Notes: generated from the letters alone by a model not told the origin. 64,000 bases of DNA from Megascapheus bottae (GCA_024803745.1 JANJXV010000013.1:930001-994000); one strand, 5' to 3'. Positions 25,032-36,839 are shown, numbered from the stretch's first letter. Numbers and translations: made by a program.

Positions 25032-25042
25032 ATTATTTCTTT

Positions 25043-25467
25043 ACTTTTACTTTTTTCTTTTCTTCTCTTCCCTCCCTCCAGCTTCCTTCCTTCCACTCTA
25101 TTATTAAGTTGTTTTTATACTTTTTATATTCTAGATGCTAGCTCCTTGTCAAGTGCATAATTTGACAATATTCTCTCTTATTTTGTATGCTATCTGTTTA
25201 CCCTGGTCAGTGTGTTTCCCTTGCTATCAAGCTTTTGCTTTGATGAAATCTAATTTGCCTACATTTGCTTTTACCTCCAATGCTTTCGAGTCTTGTCAAA
25301 AAAAAGTTCTTATTTATTCCAAAGTTAAGGAGCATTGTTTCTATACCTTCTCCTAGTAATTTCATAGTTGCAGGTCTTACATTTCATTGTATAATCTATT
25401 TTGACTAGTTTTGTAAAATTTATTTTTCTATGAATCTGAGACACATTACATTATTTGTTTGATGATA
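25043..25467 (-). mobile_element. Ancient L1 ORF2 remnant (right part)
   Basis: 'atgctatctgtttaccctgg' and 'tagttgcaggtcttacattt' are recognisable antisense ORF2 landmarks upstream of those at 22600-23040, so this is the continuation of the interrupted element. Confidence 0.65.
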
Positions 25468-27790
25468 ATACGATCCTATACTTCAAAAACCCTGAAGAAT
25501 CCATCAAGTTGAGGTAAAAATAGCTGGATATAAAATTAACATACAGACATTAGTAGGTTTTCTATATACCTATAAAAAACAGACTAAAATAAATCAAGAA
25601 AATGATTCCATTCACAATATCCTCGACTTAAAACAAAATACCCAGAAAGAAACTGAATGAAGGAATTAAAAGAATTATAAAATTAAGAATATAGAACCTT
25701 GAAAAAATTCTTCAAAGAGAAACTTCCCATACTTATGGATTTGCAGAATTTATATCATGAAATGGCTATATTGCCAAAAGCAGTCTACAGATGATGTCAT
25801 TTCCATCAAAATCCCAAGTTCATTCTTTACAGAATTTGAAAAAAATATCAGTCTGTAAATTATTGAACCACAAATGACCTTAAATAGTGAATGAAATTTT
25901 GACATAATAATAATATTAATAATAATTATGCAATACTAGAACTCTCACAGTGTCAGTTCTCAAACTATTCTACCTATGCTTAGCAAAACATCAGCAGAGT
26001 ACTGGCACAAACGAGACATGAAGACAAACAGAATGGAAAAAGACCCAGAGTAAAAACACGCAGCCATCTTAGTTTTGACAAAGGAATACCAAACAATGTT
26101 GAAAGACATGGGGCCTCTTCAATGTTGGTCCTGGGAAAACTGGATATCTATATGCAGCTATCTGAGATACCTGTTTCTCTGTAGTAGCATCCACAAAGAT
26201 GTCAATCTAAGACATGAAATTTTGAATCAACTATAGGAAAGAATATGAATGCACTGTAATGATAACTTATTGGACAAGATTCTAATTACTCAGAAAATAA
26301 GAGAAAAAAGTGACATAGGAGATTATAACAATTTAAAGGCTGTAGAACTATAAAATAAACAGCCACTAGATTGAAAACAGCCCAAGAGAAAATTTTTGCT
26401 CACTCCACATCTGAAGAGAAATTTATAACCAGAATATACAAAGAGCTAATGGAATTAAACTCCCAATAAATCAAAACCCTAGCCATAAATGGGCAGGTAC
26501 ATTGGACAGTTTTCAAGAGAAAAAGTAGAAATAGCCAAGAAATTCCTGAACAAATGCTTGACATCTCTGGTAATTCTAGCTACTCAGGAGGTTGAGACCT
26601 GAGGATCATGGTTCAAAGCCAGCCCAGGCACTAAAGTCTGTGAGACTCATCTTCAATTAATCATCAGAAAGCTGGAAGTGGTGCTGTGATAGCTTTGAGC
26701 TGAAGAACTCAGGGACAGTTCTCAGGCCTAGAGTTCAAGCCCCGTGAGTGACAAAAAAAAAATCCCCAAAAACAAGAACAACAAAAAAACCCCTGTAAAT
26801 CTAAAGGTCATTCAGATTTCATTACTTTTAGACAGAATGGCCATCATGATGCACACAAACAACAATTAATATTGGTGAAAATATAATATTGGTAGGAATG
26901 TAAAATAGTGCAACCACCATGGAAATCCATAAGGTGTTTCTTAAAAATGTGATCCAGAGACACCATTTTTGGGCATCTGTTTAAGGAAATCTATAACAGG
27001 ATGCAGGAGAAGCATTTGAAGATACATCCTGTAACATTATTTATAATAACTAAGGTATGGAGAGAGCCCAGATACCCTTAAATTATGAATGAATTAAGAA
27101 AAAGTGGCATATATCTGCCAGGGATTATTAGGATTTGCAGATAAATGGATGGAATCATAATACTAATGGATTGATCATAATGTTAATCAAAATAAGTCAG
27201 GTTCAAAAGATAAAAATTCATATATGTCTCTCCTACCCAGAAGACAAACAAGCACTAAATACATACAGGATTATATATACATATAAAGCAAATATTTTTA
27301 ATTGTGGAACTAGAAGACTAGGAGGAGGAAGGGAGAGAAAAGAATATGTTAGAAGGTGAAAATATAAAAATATGTTTGTATTAAGATGGCACTAACAAAA
27401 CTCACTGGAAACTTACCAAGGAAGAGGGAGAAAGATAACAATGGATGAAAAAAATTAGATTACTTGAAGAAGTATATCTGTGAATTATCATGCTGAGACT
27501 TATTTGAACAAATATGCACCTAGTAAAATGAATGACAGGAATGTAAGTCCGATCCTCTGTGAGGGTGGTTTTAGTGTTCAGAGGGAGGTCAAAAGAAGGA
27601 TGAGGGAGGATAATAAATATCAGTGAAGTACTTTATATACATATATGGAAATAGAAAAATGAAACTTTCTGAAACTGTTTTCAAAAGGATGGAGGACAAA
27701 GTGTGGGAACACTGAGTCTCATCAAGGCACATTGGGCAAATATGTGTGTCCAAATAAAGTCTTCTTACAACACAATTAATAGATAATAAA
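25468..27790 (+). mobile_element. Ancient L1 ORF2 and 3' UTR
   Basis: Plus-sense ORF2 landmarks include 'atcaagaaaatgattccatt' followed by 'cacaatatcctcgactt', 'ttaccaatcaa'-type decay, 'ctatattgccaaaagcagtc' and 'aagagctaatggaattaaac'. A purine-rich UTR ends near 27790. Many frameshifts. A SINE-B interrupts it at about 26571. Confidence 0.75.
26571..26795 (+). repeat. SINE-B inside ancient L1
   Basis: 'gtaattctagctactcagga' to 'tagagttcaagccccgtgag' with an A-rich tail. The 5' end of the head is truncated. Confidence 0.88.
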
Positions 27791-29721
27791 AAGAGATTTT
27801 AAATAAAGAAGGGAAAGAGCCCTAGAAAAAGAGGTTTGAGTGAAAAAACTCTGTGACATTTTCTATTAGAAATGAAAAGCTAATTTCTTCACTGGTAGGC
27901 CAGAGAAGCTAGAATAGAGCTGGTACACAGTTGATAGTAAATAAATATTTGAGAAATAACTAGCAAGGAAGAATTCCAAGTCTATCTACAAGTAATGAAA
28001 ATACTATCTTATGTATTCTCTTGAAATGTGTATTCAGCTTATAGTCATTAAGCATGTATCTCTTCAGGCAAGTTTAGGCAATGTATACAGGCAAAGTAGA
28101 TTTAAATTTTTCAAAAGGAATAGTCACTCTCTATTAAAAAATCTTTTGAGGGGAAAAGCCATTTACTGAAGTTACTTGTTCTACATATTCAGGAATTTAT
28201 ATTACTTCATGTCTTTAGTCAAGAGACCTAATATCTGAATTTAAAATGGAGTAATTGTTACAGAATGAGTTAAAACCACCATTTATGATAAACACTTCAT
28301 AAGTTCAGAGTGTACACACATAGTATCGATACATTCATGTATGTAATGTTCCTCTTTTGATCACCAGCCAACATTCTTTTTTTTCTATAGTCCTCAGGGA
28401 ATAATCTACTCCCTAGATCACTGACATTCAATATTAATAGCATTACTACTTTGCCAAATTGTGGTAGACTTTATTTTGTCTTGAAGATTAGAATAACAAA
28501 GCTTATCATGCATCTAATAGCACCAGTGTAGATAAACGCCTTTTTTTGGAATAGCAAATCTTTACTGCAGACAAAAGGGTATTGTGTCCCTAATGTATAT
28601 AGCTCTTCAGATACTAAGACTCCTAATATCACAGGGAATTAACATGATTGGATAAGCAATTAATTTTTATCTAATAATTTACATCAGAACCAATATATCT
28701 TGCTGCATTGACAGTTGCACATGGTGTACAATTCTACTGGTCAACATTTCCAACACAACACCTGCAGTTATTTACTTCTGTTTTGGCACTAAGAGTGTCA
28801 CTTTGTCATCCTATATCCCTAATAAGACACTTCTAAACTAATCTACCCTGACATGACCTACAAATCTTTTGTTTGTCTTTTCCAGAGCATAGGTCAGTTT
28901 CTTACATATAAAAGATTAAAAAGAAAAATAGAAACAAAGTGGGTAGACAAAAATAAAATATCATGAATTAGAGGACCAATCAATGAATTCTGAATTTGTT
29001 TTACATGCAGCAGGAAATACTTATCATCAAGTAAGGGGACTAATGGGAAAATTATAGTATACAGATAGAGTTATATGGATATGTCATACAGTACATATTT
29101 CTTTCCTGAAAGATTAGGTGTAGGGAATCAAAATATAGGATGGACTAAGTATATTGAGCCCATACTAAATATAAAAAGACTTAGAGGTAATGTGTATGGA
29201 TGTGACAAAAAATGAAAAAGGTTACATGCACTTTAAGATCAGAGATTCCATCTGACAGGAAAAATTCTCTGTGAGTACAACTGTTTCTTTCCAACGAATA
29301 GTAAATGTTCGTTTATGTTTAGGAACATTTATGAAGTACAATTATAGAAGCATGCAAAAAAGAAGTATGCAGAATACTAATACACAAATAATTTATCCTG
29401 TAATAATGCTAATATCATTAGAAATTTAGATGAAAACAAGTAGAATGTGTTCAAGTATGGCTTAATTAACAAAATAGATAATCTAAATCACCCTTCAGAA
29501 AGCAAATCTCTTGGATTTGACATTTTTATTACAAGTGATAGCAAAATGACAATCTGACATTTTAAGCACAACAAATAATTCTGAAAAGTGAAAGGAAGGA
29601 ACCCAAGAAAAGATAAAGACTGACAAAATATATAATTTTCTGTGTAGATTATTCTTAGATAGCAGTTAAATATCTACCTTGGTCTCCAAAAAGTGGAAAC
29701 AAGAGGATTTTTACTATCTTA
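27791..29721. other. AT-rich intron, nothing recognised
   Basis: About 1.9 kb, one of the longer stretches with few recognisable repeats. No gene. Confidence 0.4.
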
Positions 29722-29970
29722 CTTCTTGTCTTTTCCCACTTTGTGGCTGTTTTTATTTCTGCAGTTATTGTCTTGTGTGTAAGTTTTTCTGTTTGGTGGA
29801 GGGGAAGAGGGAACAGAGCAACTTTAAGACAACAGGTGAATAAATACAGCAGTGGTACTAGACACCATGTTGAAAAAGAACTATACAACTTGTGGGAGAG
29901 AGGGACAGTCAGGAAAGAAAGAAACTGGGAGAAAAAGAAGAGGTGACACCGTTCAAAAAGAAATAGACTC

Positions 29971-30174
29971 AGCTGGGAATTTGGCCCAGTGGTAGAATGC
30001 CTGCCTAGCATGCACGAAGACCGGGGTTCAATTCCTCAGTACAACATACATAGAAAAAAAGCCAGAAGTGGTGCTGAGGCTCAAGTGGTAGAGCTCTAGC
30101 CTTGAGAAAGTCCAAGGACAGTGCTCAGGCCATGAGTTCAAGCCCAGAACTGGCGAGAGGAAAGAGAGAGAGAG
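29971..30174 (+). repeat. SINE-A copy
   Basis: Complete dimer with a GA-rich tail. Flanks aaatagactc (29961-29970) and aaacagactc (30175-30184) are a one-mismatch target duplication. Confidence 0.92.
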
Positions 30175-30186
30175 AAACAGACTCTA

Positions 30187-30400
30187 AGCTGGGTGCAGTG
30201 GCTCATGCCTATAATCCTAGCTACTCAGGAGCTACCCTGGCACTAAAGACTTGGAAACTCTTATCTCCAATTAACCACAGAAAACTGAAAGTGGTGCTGT
30301 GGCTCAAGGGGTAGGGTGGTAGCCTTAAGCTGAAGAGCTCAGGGGCAGCACCCAGGCCCAGAGCTCAAGCCCCATGACTGAAAGAGGGAAAAAAATAAAG
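30187..30400 (+). repeat. SINE-B copy
   Basis: It starts 'gctgggtgcagtggctcatg' and ends 'caagccccatgactg' with an A-rich tail. It sits directly behind the SINE-A and has a deletion in the head. Confidence 0.93.
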
Positions 30401-30489
30401 AAAGAAGAAGACGCATTACTTGATTTATGCGACTGCAACCCCTCTCTATATTACCTTTTAAACACAAACAAATAAAATACCACTAACAG

Positions 30490-31329
30490 CAGTTATTTAA
30501 AAAACTGTAATGTGTTCTCAGAGGCTTTTTTCTGTATAATAAATCTGGATTCAAGCTCAACATAAAGATCAGTGAAGCTTGAAAAGAATCATGCATGTAA
30601 TAAATTCGTTGATATTGGTGAGTAAGGATAAAGGGAACACGGTCTCCTTGAAACAATGGAAAGAAATGGCATTTGGGAAAAGCAGTTTTTTGGCAAAAAA
30701 AAAACAGGAAATTTCACAGATTCATAAAACCACAGAATATTAAGGCTTGGGTGAATGCTATCTTCTAGCTTAGGAGTTGACAAGTACTTGGCAAGGATTT
30801 ACTCCAAGGACTTTCCATCTAAATAGGCTCCTGGAATCTTCCCTCAATCACAATGGGAGTGTTTATATTGGTGTTTGCCTTAGATATTGAGATGCTATGA
30901 CAGATTTGATTAGAAAATAAGCTTCTAGATTTCCACCTCTGGATGAAATGGGGGGAGCTTCATAAACTTGGGTCTCTGCCAAATAAGCGTAACTGGTGGA
31001 AACCAGGAAGAAAACAACCATTTAATCTGTGGAAGTTGTTCTAAGGACATCTGGCATTTAAAGAAATATTTATTCACAATAATCTATTAAACAATCAGGA
31101 CAGTTAGTCTGTGACATTTGGATAATGTCTTTTCACCTTTTCTCACTTGATAGGTTGTTTTAAGTCTGTATGCTCATTTCGAGGCTACTATCATCTCATA
31201 AGTACTTATTTTCCAATCCATTAACACAAGACAGCTTTCTATTGATTTCCATCTTTAATAATCACAAATATTCTATGGTGGTTCCAAGTTCTTGGGAGGA
31301 ACACAAGTTCCTGTTTCACCAAAGCAACA
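30490..31329. other. Intron, nothing recognised
   Basis: No gene or clear repeat. Confidence 0.4.
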
Positions 31330-31565
31330 TATTTTAAATCTCAAGAATAAGTAGAGAAGGTTAAAGAAGGTGAGTACAGTCCCCAAAACATAAGTACATG
31401 TGTGAAGATGGAACCATAAAGCATGTTGAGATTGGTTCAGAAAGGGAGGAGAGGGGACAAAGGAGAGTGGTGAAAGAGATGAGTAGATCAAGGTACTTGT
31501 ATGCATGTATGGATATAACAAAATTAAATCCCCTTGAATTAATTGATGCTAATAAGAAATATTCC
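31330..31565 (+). mobile_element. Old rodent-type L1 3' UTR
   Basis: 'gaaggtgagtacagtcccc', a purine-rich block, and 'ttgatgctaataagaa' parallel 1700-1893. Confidence 0.5.
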
Positions 31566-31669
31566 CACTACTCTCTTGGTTCCAGTGCGATTGCACATTA
31601 TTTTCTTGAAAAAATGACCAAAAGACACATAATAAATACTCTGGCTCTAAATAAATCTCTGGCTCTAAA

Positions 31670-32400
31670 GGAAATGTAAAGCAAAATGATATTGAGGTGC
31701 TACCACTCTCCAGTTAGAAAGGCCATTAACAAGAAATCAGAGTAGCAGATACTGGTGAGTATGTCACCTAATACACTGTTACTGGGAATGAAAACTTGCT
31801 CAACTCTAGAAAGCAGTGTGGAAGTTTCTCAAAATATTAAATATAAAATTTCCATATAAATCTAGCAATTCTGCTGTGGGGCATTTATCAATGATTACCA
31901 ACAGGATATAATAAAGCCACCAGAACAACCACATTCACCATATCCAAAGTTTATAATCATCCCTGATAAGTCTAAATGGACAAATGGATCAAGAAAATGT
32001 GGCCTATATATGTACAATGTAATCTTACCCATGCATTAGACAGAATGATATTCAAACATTTGTAAAGAAACAGAGAGAGTTGAAAAACATTAGGTTAAGT
32101 GAAGTAAATTAGGCTGGTGAGACAAAGAATTCATGTTTTCCATTATATTTGGAAGCTACTTTTAGCTTATAAACAATAAGTAAATGCACTGGGTAGTATG
32201 CAAGTGTATACAATTATGTTAGCTGAAATATAATATATTCATAGGAGATTTCAAATGATGTAATTCCTTAGAAAGCCAAAATGAAAGTTCAGCAAATAAA
32301 GTGGGTATTCAAAAGGGGTTGGGTCAAGGGCAAAAGATCAATGAAGAAAAGAGGGAGAATGAAGTTAAGAAATTAATGTATATCCTACAAAATTAACCAC
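31670..32400 (+). mobile_element. Old L1 ORF2 C-terminus and 3' UTR
   Basis: 'accactctccagttagaaag' (cf. LTPVR), 'actgttactgggaatg', 'gaaagcagtgtggaagtttc', 'catataaatctagcaattct' and 'aatggatcaagaaaatgtgg' keep the ORF2 order. Heavily mutated. Confidence 0.8.
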
Positions 32401-32403
32401 AGA

Positions 32404-32522
32404 AAAATGGCAGAATTGGAGCTATGGATCCAGTGGTGAAGCACTAGCGTTGAACAAAAAATTTCAGCACACCTAGGCAGGTTCTGAGTCAAGACACAAG
32501 TCCAGCACAAAACAAAACAATA
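32404..32522 (+). repeat. SINE-A, 3' unit, diverged
   Basis: 'ggagctatggatccagtgg' and 'caggttctgagtcaagac'. Its A/G-rich tail grades into the GA array. Confidence 0.6.
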
Positions 32523-32596
32523 AAAAGAAAGAAAGAAAAGAAGGAAGGAAAGAGGGAGGGAGGGGGAAGAAGAGAGACAGGGAGAGAGAGAGAGAC

Positions 32597-32669
<73 letters not shown>

Positions 32670-32757
32670 CAGACAGAGAGAGAGAGAGAGAGAGACAGAC
32701 AGAGAGAGAGAGAGAGCAAGAGACAGAGAGAGAGAGAGAGACAGAGAGAGAGAGACA
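32523..32757 (+). repeat. (GA)n microsatellite, about 235 bp
   Basis: GAAA/GGAA/GGGA at the left, then long GA runs broken by CA and GGCA steps. On the minus strand it translates as a Leu-Ser polymer, which is not a protein gene. Confidence 0.97.
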
Positions 32758-32771
32758 ACATAAAACGTCTT

Positions 32772-33007
32772 GAGCTGGGTGCAGTGGCTCAGGCCTGACA
32801 TCCTAGCTACTTGGGAGGCTGAGATCTGAGGATCGAGGTTCAAAGCCAGCCCAGGTACTAAATCCATGAGACTCCAATTAACTACTAGAAAACTCCAATT
32901 AACTACTAGAAAGCCGGAAGTGGTGCTATGGCTCAAGGGGTAGGGCAATAGCCTAGAATTGAAGAGCTCAGGGACAATTCCCAGACCCAGAGTTCAAGTC
33001 CCATGAG
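32772..33007 (+). repeat. SINE-B with a 21-bp tandem duplication
   Basis: A full-length copy. A 21-bp unit starting actccaattaactacta occurs twice, at 32871-32891 and 32892-32912, where the family has it once. Confidence 0.93.
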
Positions 33008-33008
33008 C

Positions 33009-33380
33009 TATTGTAATCCTCTGCTAGGAGAGCTCTAGATGTGTACTAATTATGACAGCTGAGGGAGACCATTGAGCCTATGTTCCTTTGGGACTGACTT
33101 ACTTCACTTAATATGATTTTTTCAAAGTCTTTCCATTCTCTTACAAATGGGACGATGTTGTTCTTTCTGATGGCAGCATAGAATTCCATTGTTTATAAAT
33201 ACCACATCTTGTTGAACAATCATCAACTGAGGTGTTGGTTGGTTCCATATCTTTGCTATGGTAAATAGGGTTTAGATTGTTCTTGTTTCTGGATTACTGG
33301 GTAAATAACAAGTAGTGGAATTGTTGGGTCATAGGGGAGCTCTTATGTTTAGTCTTTTGACGAACTGCCATACTGCTTTC
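33009..33380 (-). mobile_element. Young L1 ORF2 end and 3' UTR fragment, lacking the 3' terminus
   Basis: 'ctctgctaggagagctctag', 'ccattgagcctatgttcctt' and 'aattccattgtttataaata' match the 23600-23980 segment. It starts abruptly at the SINE-B end. Confidence 0.85.
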
Positions 33381-33384
33381 TAGA

Positions 33385-33830
33385 AAATGGGAAATGGGGC
33401 TTGAACTCTAGGCCTAGGCTCTGTCCCTGAGCTCTTCAGCTCAAGGCTACCACCCTACTCCTGAGCCACAGCCCCACTTCCCATTTTCTAGTGATTAATT
33501 GGAGATAAGATTCTCACAGGGCCGAGAGTTTGGCCTAGTGGTTAAAGTGCTTGCCTAGCATGCACGAAGACCCGGGTTCAATTCCTCAGTACCACATACA
33601 TAGCAAAAAGCCAGAAGTGGTGCTGAGCCTCAAGTGGTAGAGCTCTAGCCTTGAGAAAGTCCAAGGACAGTGCTCAGGCCCTGAGCTCAAGCCCAGGACT
33701 GGCAAAAAAAAAAAAAAAAAAGATTCTCACAGTCTTTAGTGCCCTTGCTGGCTTCGAACTGTGATCCTCAGATCTCAGCCTCTTGAGTAGCTAGGATTAT
33801 AGTTGTGAACAACTATGCCTAGCAAGGTAT
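33385..33830 (-). repeat. SINE-B split by a SINE-A
   Basis: The tail half (33385-33519) and head half (33733-33830, with 'ctcagatctcagcctcttga') form one copy when the nested SINE-A and one target duplication are removed. Confidence 0.93.
33520..33719 (+). repeat. SINE-A nested in SINE-B
   Basis: An intact dimer with an A18-type tail, flanked by aagattctcacag at 33507-33519 and 33720-33732. The B box 'gggttcaattcc' is clear. Confidence 0.96.
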
Positions 33831-33833
33831 ATT

Positions 33834-34440
33834 CTAAGTATTACAAATGAGGGAAACCATGCAGCATATGTTTTTCTTGGGTCTGGCTTGATTCATTTTT
33901 TATTTCTATACAAATGGGGCAAAGGACATAGCTAGTGGGATAAACAGAAAGCTCACAGAATAGGAGATCTTTGCTAATTATGAGCAAACAAGGGCCTCAT
34001 TTCTAAAATATACTTAGAATCCAAACAATGAAGCACCCCCAAAACAAATTCTCAAAGAAATATTAACCCCATGAAGAAGTGGGCTACAAACTTAGAGAGA
34101 CTTCTCTGAAGAAGAAATTAGAATAGTTAATATACAAACGAAGAAATGTTCAACATCTCTGCTGATAAAAAAAAACCCACCTCACCCCAGTTAGTGTGGC
34201 CATTATCAAGAAAACTAATAATAACAGATGCTGGCCTCTTTAGAAAGCAGTACGGAGGTTACTCAGAAGACAAAGCATAATGCTCTCCTATGACCCAGCA
34301 TGACCCAGGAATCTGACTCCTGAGCATTTATCCTAATGACCACAAACCAGGCTGCACTAAAGTCTCCAGCACAACCATGTTCATTACAGCATTATTTTTC
34401 CCTAGCTAAAATTTGTGATCATGCCAGATGCCCCTTAGTG
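33834..34440 (-). mobile_element. L1 fragment with probable 5' inversion
   Basis: 33834-33915 is antisense near-3' L1 ('caaatgagggaaaccatgca'). 33917-34440 is plus-sense ORF2 from 'ggcaaaggacatagctagtg' to 'gccagatgcccctta', with deletions. The order fits twin priming with loss of a short segment. Confidence 0.65.
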
Positions 34441-34870
34441 TTTGTATTTATTTCTGAGTTCTGATACTTTTGTTCTTAGGATTGTACTATTCTACTTCAT
34501 CGCCTCTGTGGTGATTAGTTCTATATCAATATGTTTTAAAATTTTTATTCTATTCTTTTTTATTTTATTCTCCTACTATATATACATGCATTCTTTTATG
34601 TTAGACACTCTTCAATCTGTCAAGATTTTTCCCTCCTCTCCTCATTCCTTCTATAATGATTTTGCTTCATTATTTCCATCATAACAACACTGACACTTGT
34701 ATTTCCTTTGCTTTTTGACTGAGAGGAGAAAATTGGCACTTCTCAAAGATAATTTCTGCTTAACAGAATAAAAAAATGATAAGAAAGTGCCATTGTTTAT
34801 TTAACAACATGAAAAGAAGTTAAATTTATAGCCAGCCTTTAATCGCTAGTAAGACACGTGAGAAGGTACA
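34441..34870. other. Intron, possibly old antisense L1
   Basis: T-rich sequence; 'tatttctgagttctgatac' hints at antisense ORF2. No gene. Confidence 0.3.
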
Positions 34871-34876
34871 AGATAT

Positions 34877-34965
34877 GTCAGCTCAGGGACGGCGCCCAGG
34901 CCCAGAGTTCAAGCCCCATGACCAACAAGAAAAGCAAAACAAAAGCAAAACAAAACAAAACAAAA
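34877..34965 (+). repeat. SINE-B, 3' end only
   Basis: 'gctcagggacggcgcccagg' and 'agagttcaagccccatgacc' with a CAAAA tail. Severely 5' truncated. Confidence 0.85.
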
Positions 34966-35469
34966 GATGATTTTTCCTTAAGTGTTGGGCTACTGCTCCT
35001 GATGATTACTTTGTCTAAAGATGCCTTGCTCCTGAGTTCTTATTCTCATTATTATGATGACTGTGATAGTTTGTATTTGATAAAACTTATCTCCATCTGC
35101 TTTCTTCTATATTGGAAACCAGCCTTTTTTTTAAATAATATATCCTGTCTCTTGTTCCCTTTTTGTTAAATATACATGTGGAAATTTGGTCTTTACATGT
35201 CCTAAGGCCATAGACCATTACATTTATAAAACCAAGTCATAAAACAAAAATATTATATAATAATTTTACATGTGAAATTCACAATACATTTACTATGGAG
35301 GTTTTATAGCTCAGTAATATTTTCTTTAAATTTCCTTAAGGAAAATACGGAATCATTTCCATTAAGAAATGGTGCCTTTAATATCAAAGTCATTTTCTTC
35401 ATAGTTTTAATTTCCTTCCATTAATATTAACTGCTAAATGTTTGTGTTAAGACAAATCGTACAAAATGT

Positions 35470-36010
35470 TGGTTCCACTCTGATACTATCAAACATATAT
35501 AATATAATTTTATTATATTAGTTTCCCTTCCTCATTCCAACAACTGAATCCCTTCCTGTTTTCAAGTAGTATCTATTCTACTTTAGAATCTTTTTAATAA
35601 ATAGCTAGGTTTTGTCTATGAAGACTTGAGGTGTGACTCAGGTAGTGGAATACCAGCTGTTAGCAAGATAGCTGAGCAAGATTATCAAGACCCTAAGTTC
35701 AAACCTGGTACCTCCCCACACAAATTTCTAAAAGCTGGACTTGGAATATAAAAGAAAACGTGTTATATTTCTTCTTACCAGTCTAGCTAATTTTGCTTTA
35801 CACAATGTTCTCCTACTCATTTTCCTACAAATGATAAAATTTTGATTCTTTTTGTATACCAATATGTAAATATAGTAATATTATACCACACTTTTTAATT
35901 CACTCATTTATGGGCACATATACCAATTTATTAATGATTATTTTTAATAGTTTCACAATAAATAGAAGTGTAGTGGTAGCTATTGTATCTTTAATGTATG
36001 AGGGATTTAA
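35470..36010 (-). mobile_element. Ancient L1 antisense, left segment
   Basis: 'ttaattcactcatttatggg' and 'tttcacaataaatagaagtg' match the antisense ORF2 C-terminus of old L1s. It continues at 36655 after an insert. Confidence 0.6.
35625..35728 (+). repeat. Old monomeric tRNA-derived SINE
   Basis: 'gtgactcaggtagtggaata' and 'ctaagttcaaacctggtacc' parallel the monomer at 5012. Confidence 0.5.
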
Positions 36011-36011
36011 A

Positions 36012-36654
36012 AGCTACTTTTGCTAAGAAATATTGATTCCTTAAGTGGGGCCCTGAGTGACCTAAAAGCATGGTAGCATTCACCCTTCACTTTGTGTCTG
36101 TGTTCTTTGTTCTGAGATATTCTCTCCTCTAGGCACTTTGTAATCACCTTTATTTCCAGTGAGAAAAAAGGATTTACTGATGAGTCAGTTGTTTGTGACA
36201 CCAGGCAATACCCTCTTCTTATGCCACCTTGTGACAAAACTAGAAATTACCAGACAGGAAAAGAACAGTTAAGAACTGAAGACAGATAATCACTGCCAGA
36301 CAACAGTAACAACAAGAATTTGGCCCCACAGTAGCAAGACAAGTTCCAATAACTTCTCCAGAAATCCCTCAGGATGGGGATTAAGATAATGATCTCCTGC
36401 TCAATCACTGCCTGGAATGTTTAATTACCATGTTAATTTTTATGAGCCTAGGTCTTTGTCTATGAAACCTGAACTCACTCTATGCCTTTAAAGATATCTG
36501 AAGATCTTCAGAAGTATTCCTCTTCAACAGCACACATACCCATGCTATGGAATGAAATTCCTTTTCCTGAGTTTCACTACAAGCAGCTGGACGCTTTGGA
36601 ACTCCTGGAATTTTGGCCTAGAGGAAAACCTTCTGGTTTCATGTTTACTTACAT
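36012..36654. other. About 640-bp insert of unknown type within the ancient L1
   Basis: The flanks on both sides are consecutive parts of one antisense L1, so this is likely an insertion. It could be an old LTR or DNA element. I recognise no coding motif. Confidence 0.4.
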
Positions 36655-36835
36655 TGTTAAATGTATATACTAAAGAGAAGTATAGCTGTATCCCACGATA
36701 TTTCTAGGTTTTGATAAAACTTTCTTACAGTTTTCAGAATGGCAAGACAAATTTACATTCCCACCAACAGTATACAAAAATTCTTCCTTATCCAAACCTC
36801 ACTACCTCCCTTCCTACCTCTCCCCGCCTTTCTTT
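36655..36835 (-). mobile_element. Ancient L1 antisense, second segment
   Basis: 'gtatagctgtatcccacgat' and 'ttacattcccaccaacagta' are standard antisense ORF2 landmarks. Confidence 0.75.
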
Positions 36836-36839
36836 TCAT

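Larger units (their letters stand above)
29722..30480 (+). repeat. Unclassified repeat 'family C', copy 1, with two SINEs inserted
   Basis: 'tgtgtgtaagtttttctgt', 'acagcagtggtactagacac', 'atacaacttgtgggagagag' and 'ttcaaaaagaaatagactc' match 38466-38700. The end after 30401 matches 38680-38745. SINE-A and SINE-B occupy 29971-30400. It could be an L1 3' UTR. Confidence 0.6.

Noticed and set aside
24401..25033. Plus-strand frames at 24401-24613 and 24811-25107
   Set aside because: The inverted arm of the twin-primed L1 ORF2.
32385..32948. 187- and 90-codon minus-strand frames
   Set aside because: Leu-Ser polymers translated from the GA microsatellite plus SINE sequence.
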